Positions 10,395 through 22,040 are shown, counted from the first letter of the stretch. The stretch: DNA of 64,000 nt from Lathyrus oleraceus (GCF_024323335.1 NC_066579.1:2557001-2621000), one strand, 5' to 3'. Program-made: numbers and translations. Notes: a model not told the origin generated them from the letters alone.

Positions 10395-11888
10395 TTAGAA
10401 CTCGTATTTCAATGGATAATAGTTCTCAATATCATGGCCTGATGCCCCTTGATGATAGACACAATGCTGACCAGGCTTATACCACGACGACATAGGTTCA
10501 AGCATAAGTGAAAGACTTCTTGGCTGAACTAGATTCTTGACAATTAGAGACAAATATAATTCGGCATAGGACATCAGAATAGGGTCAAACGTGACATTCT
10601 TCCTCTCATAGTTGTTGTGCTTATTATTGTTGTGATTGTTATTATGATGATTGTTCTTATGAGTATGTTGTTGTTGTTGTTGAGGTTGGATTGTTGATGA
10701 TTGAACGTCATAATTATTGGCAAACACAGGAACAACAGAAGACACTCGATGATCATGCTGATGAGATTTGGAACTCTTCTTCACATAAGGCTTCCTTTTC
10801 CTCTCCACAGTCACTGAATTAGTTTCTCCATCCTTCTTTTTCGAGAAACCACTCCCATACTTCTTATTGGTTGATGCTTCTTCTCTAGACAATCTGCCCT
10901 CACAGACACCTTCCTCTAGACGCATCCCCATGTTCACCATCTCGGTGAAATCATTGAGAGAACTAGCAATCATACACTCATAGTAAAATGAACTCAAAGT
11001 CTTGAGAAATATCTTTGTCATTTCTTTTTCTTCCAACAAAGGACTGATCTGAGCAGCTAGCTCTCTCCATCTCTGCGTATATTCTTTAAATGTCTCTTTG
11101 TCTCTCTGAGACATAGACCGAAGTTGGTCATGATCATGCACCATATCCAAATTGTATTTATACTGCTTAATAAAGGCCTCACCTAAGCCATTGAAAGTAG
11201 GAATGCTACCATTGTCCAGATCCATGTACCAACGAAGAGCGGCACCGATCAAGCTATCTTGGAAATAATGAATGAGCAACTGGTCGTTGTCTGTTTGGGT
11301 TGACATCTCACGAGCATACATCACAAGATGACTTATAGGACAAGTGTTCCCTTTGTATTTCTCAAAGTCAGGGACCTTGAACTTAATAGGAATCTTCACA
11401 TTAGGCACCAAGCAGAGCTCAGAAGCGCTCTTCCCAAACAAATCTTTTCCCCTCAGAGTCTTCATTTCCTTCTTCAGTTCTTGAAACTGATCCTTCATTT
11501 CATCCATATTTTCATACATATTTGGGCCTTTAGACGGCTCATCATGGTACATAGTCTCTTAAACACGAGGCATGACATGCATAACAAGAGGATGAGTAGA
11601 CATGATCTGGCGAGATGCCGACATAGGAGCAATGGTAGGAGCATAACCCTTAGGAACATGGTTTTGAGGCATTCCCCAAGGGAATCCAGTAGGCATAGAG
11701 TGCGCAGGCTGGTTGACTAAAGCCACAAACACGAGCGTTGAGGTAGTCTTGGAGATAACTGTCCGTTGTTGCAGAGTTGTAGGAGTCAGAGCCGCTTGAC
11801 TCTGAGCTGTGATGATAGACTCCTTAAAAGTAGTACGTCTAGCAATCTCTTTTTTGCGCTCACAGTTTTCTTTCTCCAATTGATCCAT
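10395..11888 (-). pseudogene. Ogre-type gag, split by an in-frame stop
   Basis: The start ATG is at 11888 (MDQLEKEN, a short coiled-coil-like start). The frame is interrupted by TAA at 11559-11561 and then continues to a second stop at 10395-10397. The downstream 385-residue part contains the retrotransposon gag core (capsid-like helices around DNDQLLIHYFQDSLIGAALRW and the KEYTQRWRELAAQI block), then a basic, His/Asn/Gln-rich linker and a zinc-knuckle-like CVYHQGASGHDIENYY, where the last position is Tyr rather than Cys. In a working element gag would form virus-like particles. The same stop before MYHDEP is present in all four units, so gag was already dead before the segment was multiplied. 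Confidence 0.85.
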
Positions 11889-12209
11889 CTTGCATTGATG
11901 ATTAACACGGGTGTTGTACTAATTCATCAGCTTAACTGATACAAAGATGAAGATCATGAGACACCTAACCGAAGGGCTAGAATGCAAGAAACCTGCGATG
12001 CAAATGATGAATGAATGCAATATTTTTGATTTTATTATTTTCAAGTAACATACAAAGTCTTATTTGTAAATATTTCAACAATAATAATCAATAATAACAA
12101 TTTGAATTGACCATAAAGTCTCATTTTTATTCATAATATTTGGAAGGATTACACTGAGTATAATTTCAGAAACCAAAATACAAATACAAGAGAAAAGGAA
12201 AATAGCATT

Positions 12210-13717
12210 CTAAGGATCCCTAACAACTATATCAGATGAACTGGCTATGGGCATGTACTTCCTTCGAATGTGTCTGATCTCGGACTCGTAGGCGGTCTTC
12301 ATATGAGCTTTCTCGGCGACGAGCTGATCGACGATCTTCTTCCAAGCACCAGAAAACTGAGGGATACTAGAGGAAAATAAATCATCTGGCCCTCTCTCTC
12401 TCTCTTAACTGCACGACCTTCGAGGATCTCAATGAGTGCATCCTTGTCTTTCATCTCAAGTTGTAACTCCACTTGCTTTCGATTCAAAACATGGAACCGT
12501 TCTTCCCAAAGGCCCTTCTCTTGATTCATCTTAGCTAGTGCATCTTCCAACTCCTCTACGTCTTGGTTAGGGAGAGTTGATGGATCAACCACAACCATAG
12601 ACATAGGTCTTTCATAAGCATACGACATCTTAAGCTCTAAGGCTCTCTTATTCACCCAACAAGTGTAAGGTTCCAAAGCTACGCAATTGCACGGCCCAAG
12701 CTCGGCTCTTCCCCTCCTATGGACACTATGCCAAGCACGCACCATCCTACCCTTCATGTTTTGGGGATCTTTACCCTCTTGATAGAATAGACCTTTTAAC
12801 TGAACATTATTAGGTTTATCCTTAAAGGGGAATCCAAGTTGACGGCGAGCCATAGCAGGATTGTAATTGATTCCTCCTTGTGTACCAATGAGAGACACAT
12901 TAGAGAATTCACCACAATTATCAATAATCTTTAAGCCATAGTTTACATAATTATACCAAGTAATATCATCATTACTGAGAGACGTAAGTCTCTGGGACCA
13001 CCGTAGACATTGCTTGTTCTCTAAGAAGACTGGTATCTGAGGTAAGTGCAAAATAAACCACTTGTACAGAAGAGGTACGCAACACACAATGGTTCCACTA
13101 CCCTTAGAATTCCTTAGATGTGGAGAGAAGTACATGTCACCCAACAAAGTTGGAACATGATTCCCAATCAAGAAGATTCTAATGGCATTAACATCAACAA
13201 AGTTGTCAATGTTAGGGAACAATGCTAGACCATAGATAAACAATAAGAAGATAGCCTCAAAGGTGTCCGTACTACCAACTTGAGCAAAAGAGGTAGCTCT
13301 TCCAATCAGAAACTCAGAAGTCAGACCTCAGATACCTCCTTTCTTCTTCATACTTGCATCAATCTCATACTTCTTCAAATGAAGAGCATCGGCTATGACT
13401 TGAGATTTTAGAATCTCCTATAATCCACTAAAAGTCACCCTATCAGATACGGGTATACCCAAGAGATAGACATACTCCTCTAACATAGGCATAAGCTGAT
13501 AATCAGGAAAGGCGAAGCATCGGTAGAGAGGATCATAGAACTGAACCAACACACTCAAGAATCCTTCAACAACCTCGGTACACAACACATACAAAAGCTT
13601 CCCATGATGTTCTTTAAAATCCAAGGGATCAACTACAAATGATGCTAGCTTCCTTAACTCTTTCAAATCTGGACATCTGAAACCGTATTTCTTAGTGTTC
13701 CTTCGTCCATAATCCAT
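12210..13717 (-). pseudogene. Ogre ORF1 (DUF7745-like), broken
   Basis: It starts at ATG 13717 (MDYGRRNTKKYGF). About 502 codons can be followed to a stop at 12210-12212, comparable to the 445-residue intact ORF1 at 50590-51927. Breaks: TAG at 13415-13417; TGA at 13328-13330, where units 3 and 4 have CGA (Arg); and a two-base frame shift at the CT run 12390-12405, which encodes an Arg-Glu-type repeat and is two bases shorter in unit 4. The C-terminal third is a coiled coil (EELEDALAKMNQEKGLWEER). ORF1 lies upstream of gag in Ogre elements; its function is unknown. Confidence 0.8.
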
Positions 13718-14173
13718 GGTCTCAAAATATTTGCAAACACGACCTTAGTTCCTTTAAATTTATTTTTGTGATGAATGTTATGATGTGCATGTATGCATAA
13801 ATGCAACAATCATACACAAGGGATCACACACAAGTCAAACACAAACAAAGGTCAAGGGATGAATCAAGTCATCGCCATCAATAATCCATTTTGGTGGATT
13901 AGGATTTTCACCCCATCAACACCCAAGATCCATTTATATTGATGGTAACTGATCGAATCAACCAAGAATCAATGGGTTTGTTGTGAGTCACGAGTATGGA
14001 GTCGGGTTAAAAACCATCCCAAAGGAGTGTACTAAGGATAAAAACATGTAGAGCATGTTCGAAAAAGTTCCCAGAGTCATGATCCCATCTATCAGATACT
14101 ATAGGTTTAGATGACTGACTCATCAACCCATAGTATTCTCAAGAGAAACTCGTTTGAGTGTAGTATCGCGTAA
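13718..14173 (-). other. Ogre leader (5' untranslated) remnant
   Basis: Non-coding sequence upstream of ORF1. It shares the GAGTGTAGTATCG block with the leader of the second Ogre element (near 52253), which supports the assignment. The leader is cut at 14173/14174 where plus-strand Athila RT sequence begins, so no primer site or LTR is present. Confidence 0.7.
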
Positions 14174-16161
14174 ACGAACCTAATTCTGAATTGGGCGAAA
14201 TGTCATTTCATGGTGCGCGGGGGGATAGTTTTGGGGCACAAAATTTCGTATAAAGGAATTCAAGTGGACCAAGCGAAAATGGAAGTGATCTCTAAACTCC
14301 CACCCCCTGTGAATGAGAAGGGTATCAGGAATTTCTTAGGACACGCAGGTTTTTACCGTTGGTTTATAAGAGATTTCTCAAAAATTGTTAAACCGCTAAC
14401 CACTATGTTGGTTAAAGATAAGGTGTTTCTGTTCAACAAAGAATGCACCATGGCATTTGAGACATTGAAAAGCAAGTGGATTTATGCACCTATTATTATT
14501 GCCCCAAAATGGTCTCTACCATTTAAGATCATGTGTGATGCTAGTGATATTGCGGTAGGGGCAGTTTTAGGACAACGAAGAGAGAAGTTGTTACATGTCA
14601 TCTACTATGCGAGTCATGTGTTAAACCTAGCACATATGAACTACGCAACCACGGAAAAAGAATTGTTGGTCGTGGTTTACGCGTTTAACAAGTTCAGGCA
14701 GTATCTGTTGGGATCAAAGGTTATAGTGTATACGTATCATGCCGCTTTGAAATATTTGTTTGCTAAGCAAGACTCTAAGCCGAGACTCCTCAGGTGGATC
14801 TTACTCCTATAAGAATTTGATGTTGATATCCGAGACAAAAGAGGGTGTGAAAATACAGTGGCAGACCATTTATCCCGCATGTCACCTATTGAAGAAATAG
14901 AAGAAAAGAGACTGATAAAGGATGAATTCGCTGATGAACACATACTAGCTGTCATTAATATCCCGTGGTTCGCGGACTACGCGAATTATTTAGTGGGGGG
15001 TGTAATCCCCAACGATTTTGATTCTAACAAAAAGAAAAAGTTTGTTCATGATTGCAGGTTCTACTTGTGGGATGACCCATTCCTTTACAAAAGAGGAGTG
15101 GATGGGCTGATCAGAAGATGTATCCCAGAGGAGGAGCAAAGGGATGTACTTAGAGCTTGTCATGATTCAGAATACGGAGGACATTTCAGTGGAGACCAAA
15201 CAACAACCAAAGTTCTTTAATCAGGTCTATATTGGCCTACTCTATTCAAAGATGCCTAGGACATAGTCAAAGAATGTGACAGATGTCAAAGAACAGGGAA
15301 TATTTCAAAGAGAAATAAAATGCCGCAAAATGCTATGCTGGAGGTTGAATTGTTTGATGTCTGGGGAATAGACTTTATGGGGCCATTCCCACTATTCTGT
15401 GGAAAAAGTTATATCTTGATAGCAGTTGACTATGTATCCATGTGGGTAGAAGCTGTAGCATTACCCTCCAATGATGCTAAAGTGGTGGTGACATTTTTGA
15501 AAAACAATATCTTTTCTAGATTTGGAGTGCCAAGATCACTTATCAGTCATGGAGGCACCCACTTTTTGAACAAATTAATGGAAAACCTGCTGAAGAAGTA
15601 TAATGTTAAACACAAGATCGTCACTCTGTGTCACCCTCAAACGAATGGCCAGGTCGAAGTATCCAATAGGCAGATTAAGCAAATATTGGAAAAGACTGTG
15701 TGCGCATCTAGGAAGGATTGGGCACTAAAGTTAGAAGATGCACTATGGGCATACAGAACAACCTTCAAAACACCCATAGGGATGTCCCCATATCAGTTGT
15801 TTTATAGTAAAGCTTGTCACTTGCCATTAGAGTTTGAGCACAAAGCATTTTGGGCATCCAAATTCTTGAATTATGACCTGGTTAAAGTAGGTGAGTCCCG
15901 CATCCTTCAGCTCTATGAGTTAGAGGAATTTCGTAATCAAGCGTATGAAAATGCTAAGATGTACAAAGAACGGATAAATAAATGGCACGACCAGAATCTG
16001 CAGAGAAAAGAGTTTGTCGAGGGACAGTTAGTGCTCTTGTTCAACTCCAGACTAAAGCTTTTTCCAGGAAAGTTGAAATCTAGCTGAATGGACAACGGTT
16101 GAAGCACTACTATCAGGGACAGGAAAGTGGTCTGATTGAGAATGTTCGTCTCCAAGGATGA
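14174..16161 (+). pseudogene. Athila-type Ty3/gypsy pol 3' part (RT end, RNase H, integrase), broken
   Basis: Domains in order: end of RT and connection (14174 to about 14450; [23 protein letters not shown]), RNase H (about 14510-14830; CDAS and TEKELL present), integrase zinc-binding region (about 15140-15300; CHDSEYGGH, CDRCQ), and integrase core (15320-16087). Inactivating changes: a Tyr codon at 14735-14737 (VYTYHAAL) where the RNase H Asp is expected; a His codon at 15548-15550 (SHGGTHF) where the second catalytic Asp of integrase is expected; and stops at about 14810, 15218 and 15260. A short deletion after 16081 is followed by the conserved end (NGQRLKHYYQG...) to the stop at 16159-16161. 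The 5' part is missing; the break is at the fusion with the Ogre leader. Confidence 0.85.
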
Positions 16162-16906
16162 GGGTGACGACTGTCGAGCCATGCGACGTTAAACGCAACG
16201 CTTCGTGGGAGGGAACCCACGCGGTTTATCTAACTATTTTCATGTTTGGTATGTCTACAGGTTCACTCGTAGGTTCGCGGTTGCATCGCGCAGTTCAGAA
16301 GAGAAAGGTTGATTAAGATGGTCGGACACCGGAAGAACAGTGAAAAATCTGAAAACAGAAAGGAAAAAAAGTCGGAAAATTTTGAAAAAACAGGGCCCTA
16401 ACACGGGCGCCCGTGTCAGGAAAGGAATCAAAATCACTTTTTTTACAGTAGGTTGACATGGCCGCCTGTGTCAGCTGACACGGCCCGTGTCATCCCTACT
16501 GAGCCACGTCTCCAATTACAGTGGCTTGACAAGGCCGCCCGTGTCAGCTGACACGTCCCGTGTCAGGCCCAACGACCATATTTTTCAATTTTTTTTTTGT
16601 GTTTTGTGGGCCCCAACCAAAATTTTCACCACTTAAACACATTTTATCCATTATCTACCAATAAATTCTATTTTTTCTTACTCTCTCTCTTTCATTACCT
16701 CATTATCTTTCTCCTTCCTCACACTTTCTCCACATTCCTTAATTACCTAACTCACTTAAAGCTCCAAGCTTTACCGCCATTTCCAGTCCAATGTGTCGAC
16801 ACCCTTCACGAAAGTTGTTATACTCGCCACCCTCTACAAAGCTACGGTAATCTTTTTCCGTTTTCCTTAAATTTTTGGGTGATGATTTGTATTTCAAGAA
16901 ACAAAA
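16162..16906 (+). other. Athila spacer between pol and env-like frame, with GC-rich palindromes
   Basis: No coding sequence. It contains the purine-rich pol trailer and then perfect palindromes ACACGGGCGCCCGTGT (16402-16417), GTGTCAGCTGACAC (16468-16481) and CGTGTCAGCTGACACG (16540-16555) in an otherwise GC-richer 180-base block, followed by a pyrimidine-rich stretch (about 16680-16740). Apparent frames here are chance. Confidence 0.65.
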
Positions 16907-18184
16907 ATGCCGCCAAAAAGCATCTCCAAAGGGAAGCAAGCAGACGCGAAATCATCCCGTCCAAGGAAACGGACAATCCGTCATCCAAATTCACATGACA
17001 TAATTTTTGATAACCCGAAGCATGAACGGAGGTACGCATCTCATGTCAAACGGAAAATCACTCCGACCAGGTACCTTTGCTCCGATACTCTTTTTCAATT
17101 AGGCATGTCTGAAGAACTGGATAGGATGTTTCATGTGCTTGGAATGCTGGAGTTTTTCCATTGTGAAGCGGCAACCTTTGAGCGCATCACATTAGAATTT
17201 CTGAGCACAATTGAGTTCAAGCTCAAAAAGGGTTGGAAGGGTACAACTATGTACTTTGGAGGAACAATGTCTTTCAGGTTGTACAATGTCGACCATGAGT
17301 TAACGGTGGAGCAGTTGGGCAAAATTCTTCGCCTACCCCTTTATGGCCCCGAAGCCGTACCAGACATCTTTGATGCTAAGACGTTCTGGTTGGCCATTAC
17401 GAGACGCTCCGACTATGTCGCTAAAGGAGTAAAGGCGTCGGGCATTCAAAACCCCTGTTTCAGGTATGCCCAGAAGGTGTCAGCCTTCACACTATTTGGC
17501 AGGGGTGACAGTACAGGTGTAGCCACCCAGAGAGAGCTGTTCTTTTTGTTTGCCATGGCAAACCGGGTAGCTGTGAGTGTTGCAGCATTTGCTGCAGATT
17601 ATCTGGGTCGTGTGGGGAGAGCAGCCCAAGGAGGAATCTCCATAGGAGGCATCATCACTCAGATTGCCCAACATTTCAAATATGATCCGGCTGCACTCAA
17701 TGAGACATCAGTAGCAGGTAAGAGCAAACTGGACATGAACGCATTGGTCCATCAAGGTAGGATTTCACAAGTTTCTGATTATTATGCCTTAATGAGTTCG
17801 GGTCAGTTTATTATGGCTCTACCTAACTCAGCACGAATTAGCATCTAAAACACGGCCAATTGGCTTTATGAAAGTGCCATCCAAGATGATATGGACGAGC
17901 ACAATGCTGATACATTTGCTGCAGGTGACCCACAGGAGGAAGAAGTACAGGAAGAGATGCAGGATCAAAAGCAATTTGCTGCCCCACCAGAAGAATCCAT
18001 GCACCCCGGTGCCGGTTCATCATATGTGACGCCGGACCAATGGTCATGGATGCAAACAGAAATTGGTGATCTCTGAGCGGAGCAAGCACGCCAAGGTGTA
18101 GAGCAGGCCCGTCAAGGGACTCTGATGGATGAGATGCATGCGATGATGCAACGTCTGATGTTGCAATTTCCGCCGCCACAGTGA
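16907..18184 (+). pseudogene. Athila ORF1-family / env-like frame, two internal stops
   Basis: ATG at 16907 opens 313 residues to TAA at 17846-17848; the same frame then continues through a TGA at about 18074 to a final TGA at 18182-18184, about 425 codons in all. The start is basic (KRKITPTRY, nuclear-localisation-like). The middle resembles the ATHILA ORF-1 family found downstream of pol in Athila/Calypso elements, there described as env-like. The end is acidic and Gln-rich (DPQEEEVQEEMQDQ). I see no clear signal peptide or transmembrane helix, so envelope function is not supported by the sequence. The stops make it a pseudogene. Confidence 0.7.
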
Positions 18185-19124
18185 GCCGATTTGAGCCCCT
18201 CTCTATCTTGGATGAAAACATTATGGACAATGTTTAGTTCAAGTGTGGGGAGGTTTTGATTATTTATTGCTTTTGTTATTTGTTTTGTTCTTAATATTTT
18301 TGTTTAATTAAGTTGTGTGTTACTCTATGTGTTACAGATAAAGGACATTCGTGTCGGATGAACGATGAAGCTTGGAACGATTGGATGGAAGACACACCCC
18401 TCTACTTGCTCTTCTGGAAACCCCCAAAGGTTGATGCCACCGACTCGAAAAATCGGACGTGACTCTCTGTCACTGGATTTTGTAGTGATACTCCACAACT
18501 GAAGAGAAGGCGAAGCTACATCACACTGAGAGACATCTTGGAAGCCTGAAAGCTAGACAAAACATGGTGAGAACTACAAAAAGCCAAACACTTATCATCA
18601 TGAGAGTTGTTCTGGTATGTCTTTGTCTCTCTGGGTTTGCATTAGAGATACTGAAATTGCATAGCACACGATACACACTGAGGCATTGTTTTTGTATTTT
18701 AACCCTAAGCCTTTCAAGCCAACCCGTCATAATTACCCTTCGTTCACCAATTTTGAGCCATATTTCCTTTTGTTTTTATTTTCACCATTGTATATAGCCA
18801 TAAGCCCATACACTACCACACCCTGCTTAGACAAGTGTTGTTTACCCTGAAGCTACCGAAAAGATTAAGTTTGGGGTTTCATCCAAATTTAGGGACACCG
18901 ACAAACCTTAGATAAGTGCAAAAAGATGAAGAAAAAAAATTCAGAGAAAAAGAAGAGAAAGAAAAAAGAAGAAGTCATGAAGCACTTATCTAGAAAGACT
19001 ATGGTTGGCAATGCATCAAAAGAGCAATAAAAGAAAATATATGCGCCAATGAACCTAAAAAAAATGGTGTCCAAAAGAAATACCCCTGAGTTTTAAATTT
19101 GAACAACGGTACAAGGGTAACAAG
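18185..19124 (+). other. Athila 3' untranslated remnant, LTR missing
   Basis: Contains AAGTGTGGGGAGG at 18241-18253 and AAGTTTGGGGTTTC at 18867-18880, both typical of Athila 3' regions (polypurine-tract-like), and a purine-rich run (about 18920-18975). The 3' LTR that should follow is absent; sequence passes straight into the copia remnant of unit 2 at 19125. The small frames at 18521-18797 are not credible genes. Confidence 0.6.
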
Positions 19125-19158
19125 TAGGATCCATCATGTAATAGGATCCATCATGTAT
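19125..19158. repeat. 17-base tandem duplication at the unit 1/unit 2 junction
   Basis: TAGGATCCATCATGTAA occurs twice in a row here but once in unit 1 (81-97, followed by T rather than A at the last base). The left copy abuts the end of the Athila 3' remnant. The same arrangement stands at 34268-34301. Confidence 0.9.
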
Positions 19159-19447
19159 GGCATGTTATGCATTCTACCAGATGTCTCATATACTTTAAGT
19201 GAACAAGTAGGTGTTAGTATGATCCTGCTGATGCTCATTAGGTTGTTCTCAAGAATATACTTAAGTAGTTGAGAAGGAATGGGGACTCATTCTTGATATA
19301 TGGAGGTTAGGAAGAGGCTATTATAATTGGATACATCGATGCTAGCCTCTAGACAAATAAGGATGGATTTTGATTGTAATCTAGTTATGAGTTTTATTTA
19401 ATTGGGGGTGTTGTTATGTGGAAAATTTCAAAGTAGGATACACTTAC
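19125..19447 (+). pseudogene. Copia RNase H remnant, unit 2 copy (internally truncated)
   Basis: Corresponds to 81-386 of unit 1 with about 2-3% differences. It then jumps, at a shared TAC, to the sequence matching 2328. Only the linker before RNase H is left, so it codes for nothing. Confidence 0.75.
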
Positions 19448-21787
19448 AAATTATTTCATGACTTAACTTCTACGTGTTAAACAAAGAAAATTAAAAAGAG
19501 ACATGGAAGGAAGAAAGTACATAGAGAATTATAGTGGTTCGGCAACCGATCTCGATATGTCTACTCCACTCTTCAATGTTTTGAAACCATTGGGAACAAA
19601 TATTCACGTCTTTCACTATTTTCAAGATTTAATATACACGTATTTTGATACAATGAACTATCTTTAATCTGGATGCTAATAGACATACTATATTATCCTA
19701 CACATGAATCCAATGACAATCCCTTATGTTTATGCAGATACTCAATTGCTACACACAAGATCCTCAATAATCTTGATCCAATAATCATGCTATCCACAAT
19801 AACATGCTCAAAGATTCCTTTCTATAGTATTCTTCCCTCGATTATGATGAAGAATTGTCTGAGCGATTTTCATTAGCCTCAATTAATTGGATAATTTCTA
19901 ACTTCGTTCTGCGACAACATTCACAAGGTTTCACCAAAGTCTTCAATGGAGTAGAAAGACATTATTCTCTCTTTATGAACAACATAAAATCAAAATCCTT
20001 ATCCACAAAGCGATTCTTCCGCCTGATACACAAAAATATAACTTCAAAGAAAAACATTAGATTCCACAATGTACTTTTATCTACCTCTCATACTTAATAT
20101 TTATAGTAGAAGGTCCACAATAATCGTTTTTGACACATGTTGAAGATCATGATTAATATTCGAAGAATCTCACACACACAACTAGAATTCATAAGATCCA
20201 TATTCTAGAAGGTCAATCACAAGATTTCAACAAGAAATTAGGAGTTGGTGTACGAAGAACAACTCTAAGTTCTCTCAAGCTTTTTGGAAAAAATGGGTTT
20301 CAATGTTCTTTGGTGATTGTTCTAAGATTGATAAATTCTATCTCGATTGATCAAATCCTTTCACTTTCGCTGGGTTTCTTGGTCTTCAACAAGAATACGA
20401 GAACACAAGAACACAAGAACACAAGAACAACAATTCATATTCTTGCTTTTGATTCATGTTTATATCATTTGAGTTAATCTTGAATTTTTATTTTCATTTT
20501 CATGAATCATACCAACTTGGAACCTTTTGAACTTAAAATATGTATTATCTACAAACTTTAAATATAAAACGATGCATAGTTTTAAGTGCTTAAACCTTAT
20601 TTAAATATTTTTTGTAGTACTTATGTTTAAGGGCAAACCAAGTCCTATGTTAAGGTATATTTGTTATGTGCCTAAAATGATTGATTTTCCATAGAATAAC
20701 CATGACCCTTATTAACTTAAATTGGTAGAAAATATATGGTCTCTTCTCAATTCTTTTATTTTTGTCGATTAAATCATAAAATGTTAATTTGGATGTATTT
20801 CCCTTAAATCAGTCCAAAGTTACACTACTTCCAACATCACTATGTAGAAACACAACTACCATTTAAAAGATATCATATATTTCACATATTGGAAAAGCAG
20901 AAAGAATATGGAGAGCTATCAAGAGTTGAATAAGAGTTGAGAAGTTTAAGGAATCATCTTCAACATTAGATATCTTCTCTTTTGATAGGATTATATTTAA
21001 GTTAATCATAATCTTGTGTAAACTCTAAATTTGAATTATTTTATATATAGTTTTTTTTATATATTGATGTTATTATTCTCATTCTTAATGCTTTTGTGAC
21101 ATTAGTTTTCAAAATTGAGTCTTTGATTAGAAAATACTAGAAGTGAATTTTCTATTTAACGGATCTAGAATAAAATTATATTTAAATGTTAAGTGATAGA
21201 AATAAGGTTGAATTTACTGTCACTATATACATCGTATTAAACGAACAAGGAATGAAAAGTTAATAGATTTACTAGATCTCACATCATTTATATTCAAACT
21301 ATTAAAACTATATAATTGATTAAGATAATACATTAAAAAGAAGTTAACTAAAATTTAATTACAATAAAATTTATTTCGATGTTATTTATTTTACATATTT
21401 ATACTTAGCATCATCTTAATATATAAATAACAACTTATTTTTTTACTTGAAATAATATATTTTGTTGGAAGGCCCTAATATCACACTAGTTCATGAGGAT
21501 ACAATAACTTTGAATACTTAATATATTGATATTCCTACAAGAATATATCATATATTTTAATATGTTGTGGATTAAAAAAGAAATTTTGATATGCTTGAAA
21601 TATAGACTCAGAAAACACTTTCAAGTTAAGAAATAAGATGTAAATATTAGTAATATTCATTGCAACATTATTTCATTTCATTTTCTTTGAAATAGACTAC
21701 AAAAGTCATAACTGCAAGATTTCTAATATGATAATTCATTCATCACTTTAAGATATATTGGATATAATCTTCAAAGAACATGTGGTA
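19448..21787. other. AT-rich unit DNA left of NCR copy 2; empty solo-LTR site
   Basis: Matches 2328-2908 plus 4886-6644 without the solo LTR. The single TGATA at 20024-20028 is the empty target site. No gene recognised; the frames at 19673-20097 are conserved only because the whole segment is duplicated. Confidence 0.6.
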
Positions 21788-22040
21788 TCATATGCGACAT
21801 TGACATATGAAATCAACACATCTCATAGCACATCCCGGACCACACATAAGTATGCGACAATCAGAATCAGTAAGACATCCATCAAATGCTGTAATGAAAG
21901 ATTATTAATTAGTATTGTTAAACAAAGAAATAAAGAAGTAAATTTGAAGGAAAAATTAACTTACCCTCAACATTATTTACAACTAGAAATGTGAAAAGAA
22001 ATAGAAACACAATATAATTAAACTTGAAAATTGCAACCAT
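21788..22040 (-). CDS. NCR peptide gene, copy 2, two exons
   Basis: Exon 1 is 21965-22040 and exon 2 is 21788-21888, with a 76-base intron between. Both exons are identical to copy 1, so the predicted 58-residue secreted peptide with seven cysteines is identical. The base just before the start codon differs (C for T on the coding strand), and one base at about 22145 upstream differs. The TATA-like box and palindrome are intact. Function as for copy 1: a predicted symbiosome peptide, inferred from family pattern and gene structure. Confidence 0.85.

Larger units (their letters stand above)
10036..14173 (-). mobile_element. Ogre-type Ty3/gypsy fragment (5' part: leader, ORF1, gag, start of protease region)
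   Basis: Read on the minus strand the order is leader (13718-14173), ORF1 (12210-13717), gag (10395-11888) and the post-gag tail. An extra ORF1 before gag is the hallmark of Ogre elements in the Tat/Ogre lineage. The 5' end is cut within the leader, with no primer site or LTR, at the fusion with the Athila block; the 3' end is cut shortly after gag. The same fragment with the same breaks occurs in units 2 and 3, and the right break in unit 4. Confidence 0.85.
81..19124. repeat. Tandem composite segment, unit 1 (19,044 bases)
   Basis: First of three head-to-tail copies. Compared with the 15,143-base unit 2 it contains two extra blocks: 387-2327 (1,941 bases, absent from units 2 and 3) and a solo LTR with its target duplication (1,977 bases). 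It lacks one 17-base repeat at the junction. 15,143 + 1,941 + 1,977 - 17 equals 19,044, its exact length, so net small indels balance. Its left flank (1-80) is ordinary copia sequence, which marks the original edge of the array. Confidence 0.9.

Noticed and set aside
10574..10756. Ile/Thr-rich 60-residue frame (and copies)
   Set aside because: Alternate-frame reading of the His/Asn/Gln-rich gag linker.
11328..11720. Plus-strand frame of 130 residues opposite gag, and its copies in units 2-4
   Set aside because: Antisense shadow of the Ogre gag, conserved only through duplication.
16907..18184. Host gene encoding a nuclear protein
   Set aside because: Position after Athila pol, repetition in each unit and family resemblance make it a retroelement frame.
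18564..18797. Hydrophobic 77-residue frame in the Athila 3' region
   Set aside because: Lies in a known non-coding part of the element; the hydrophobic look comes from pyrimidine-rich sequence.
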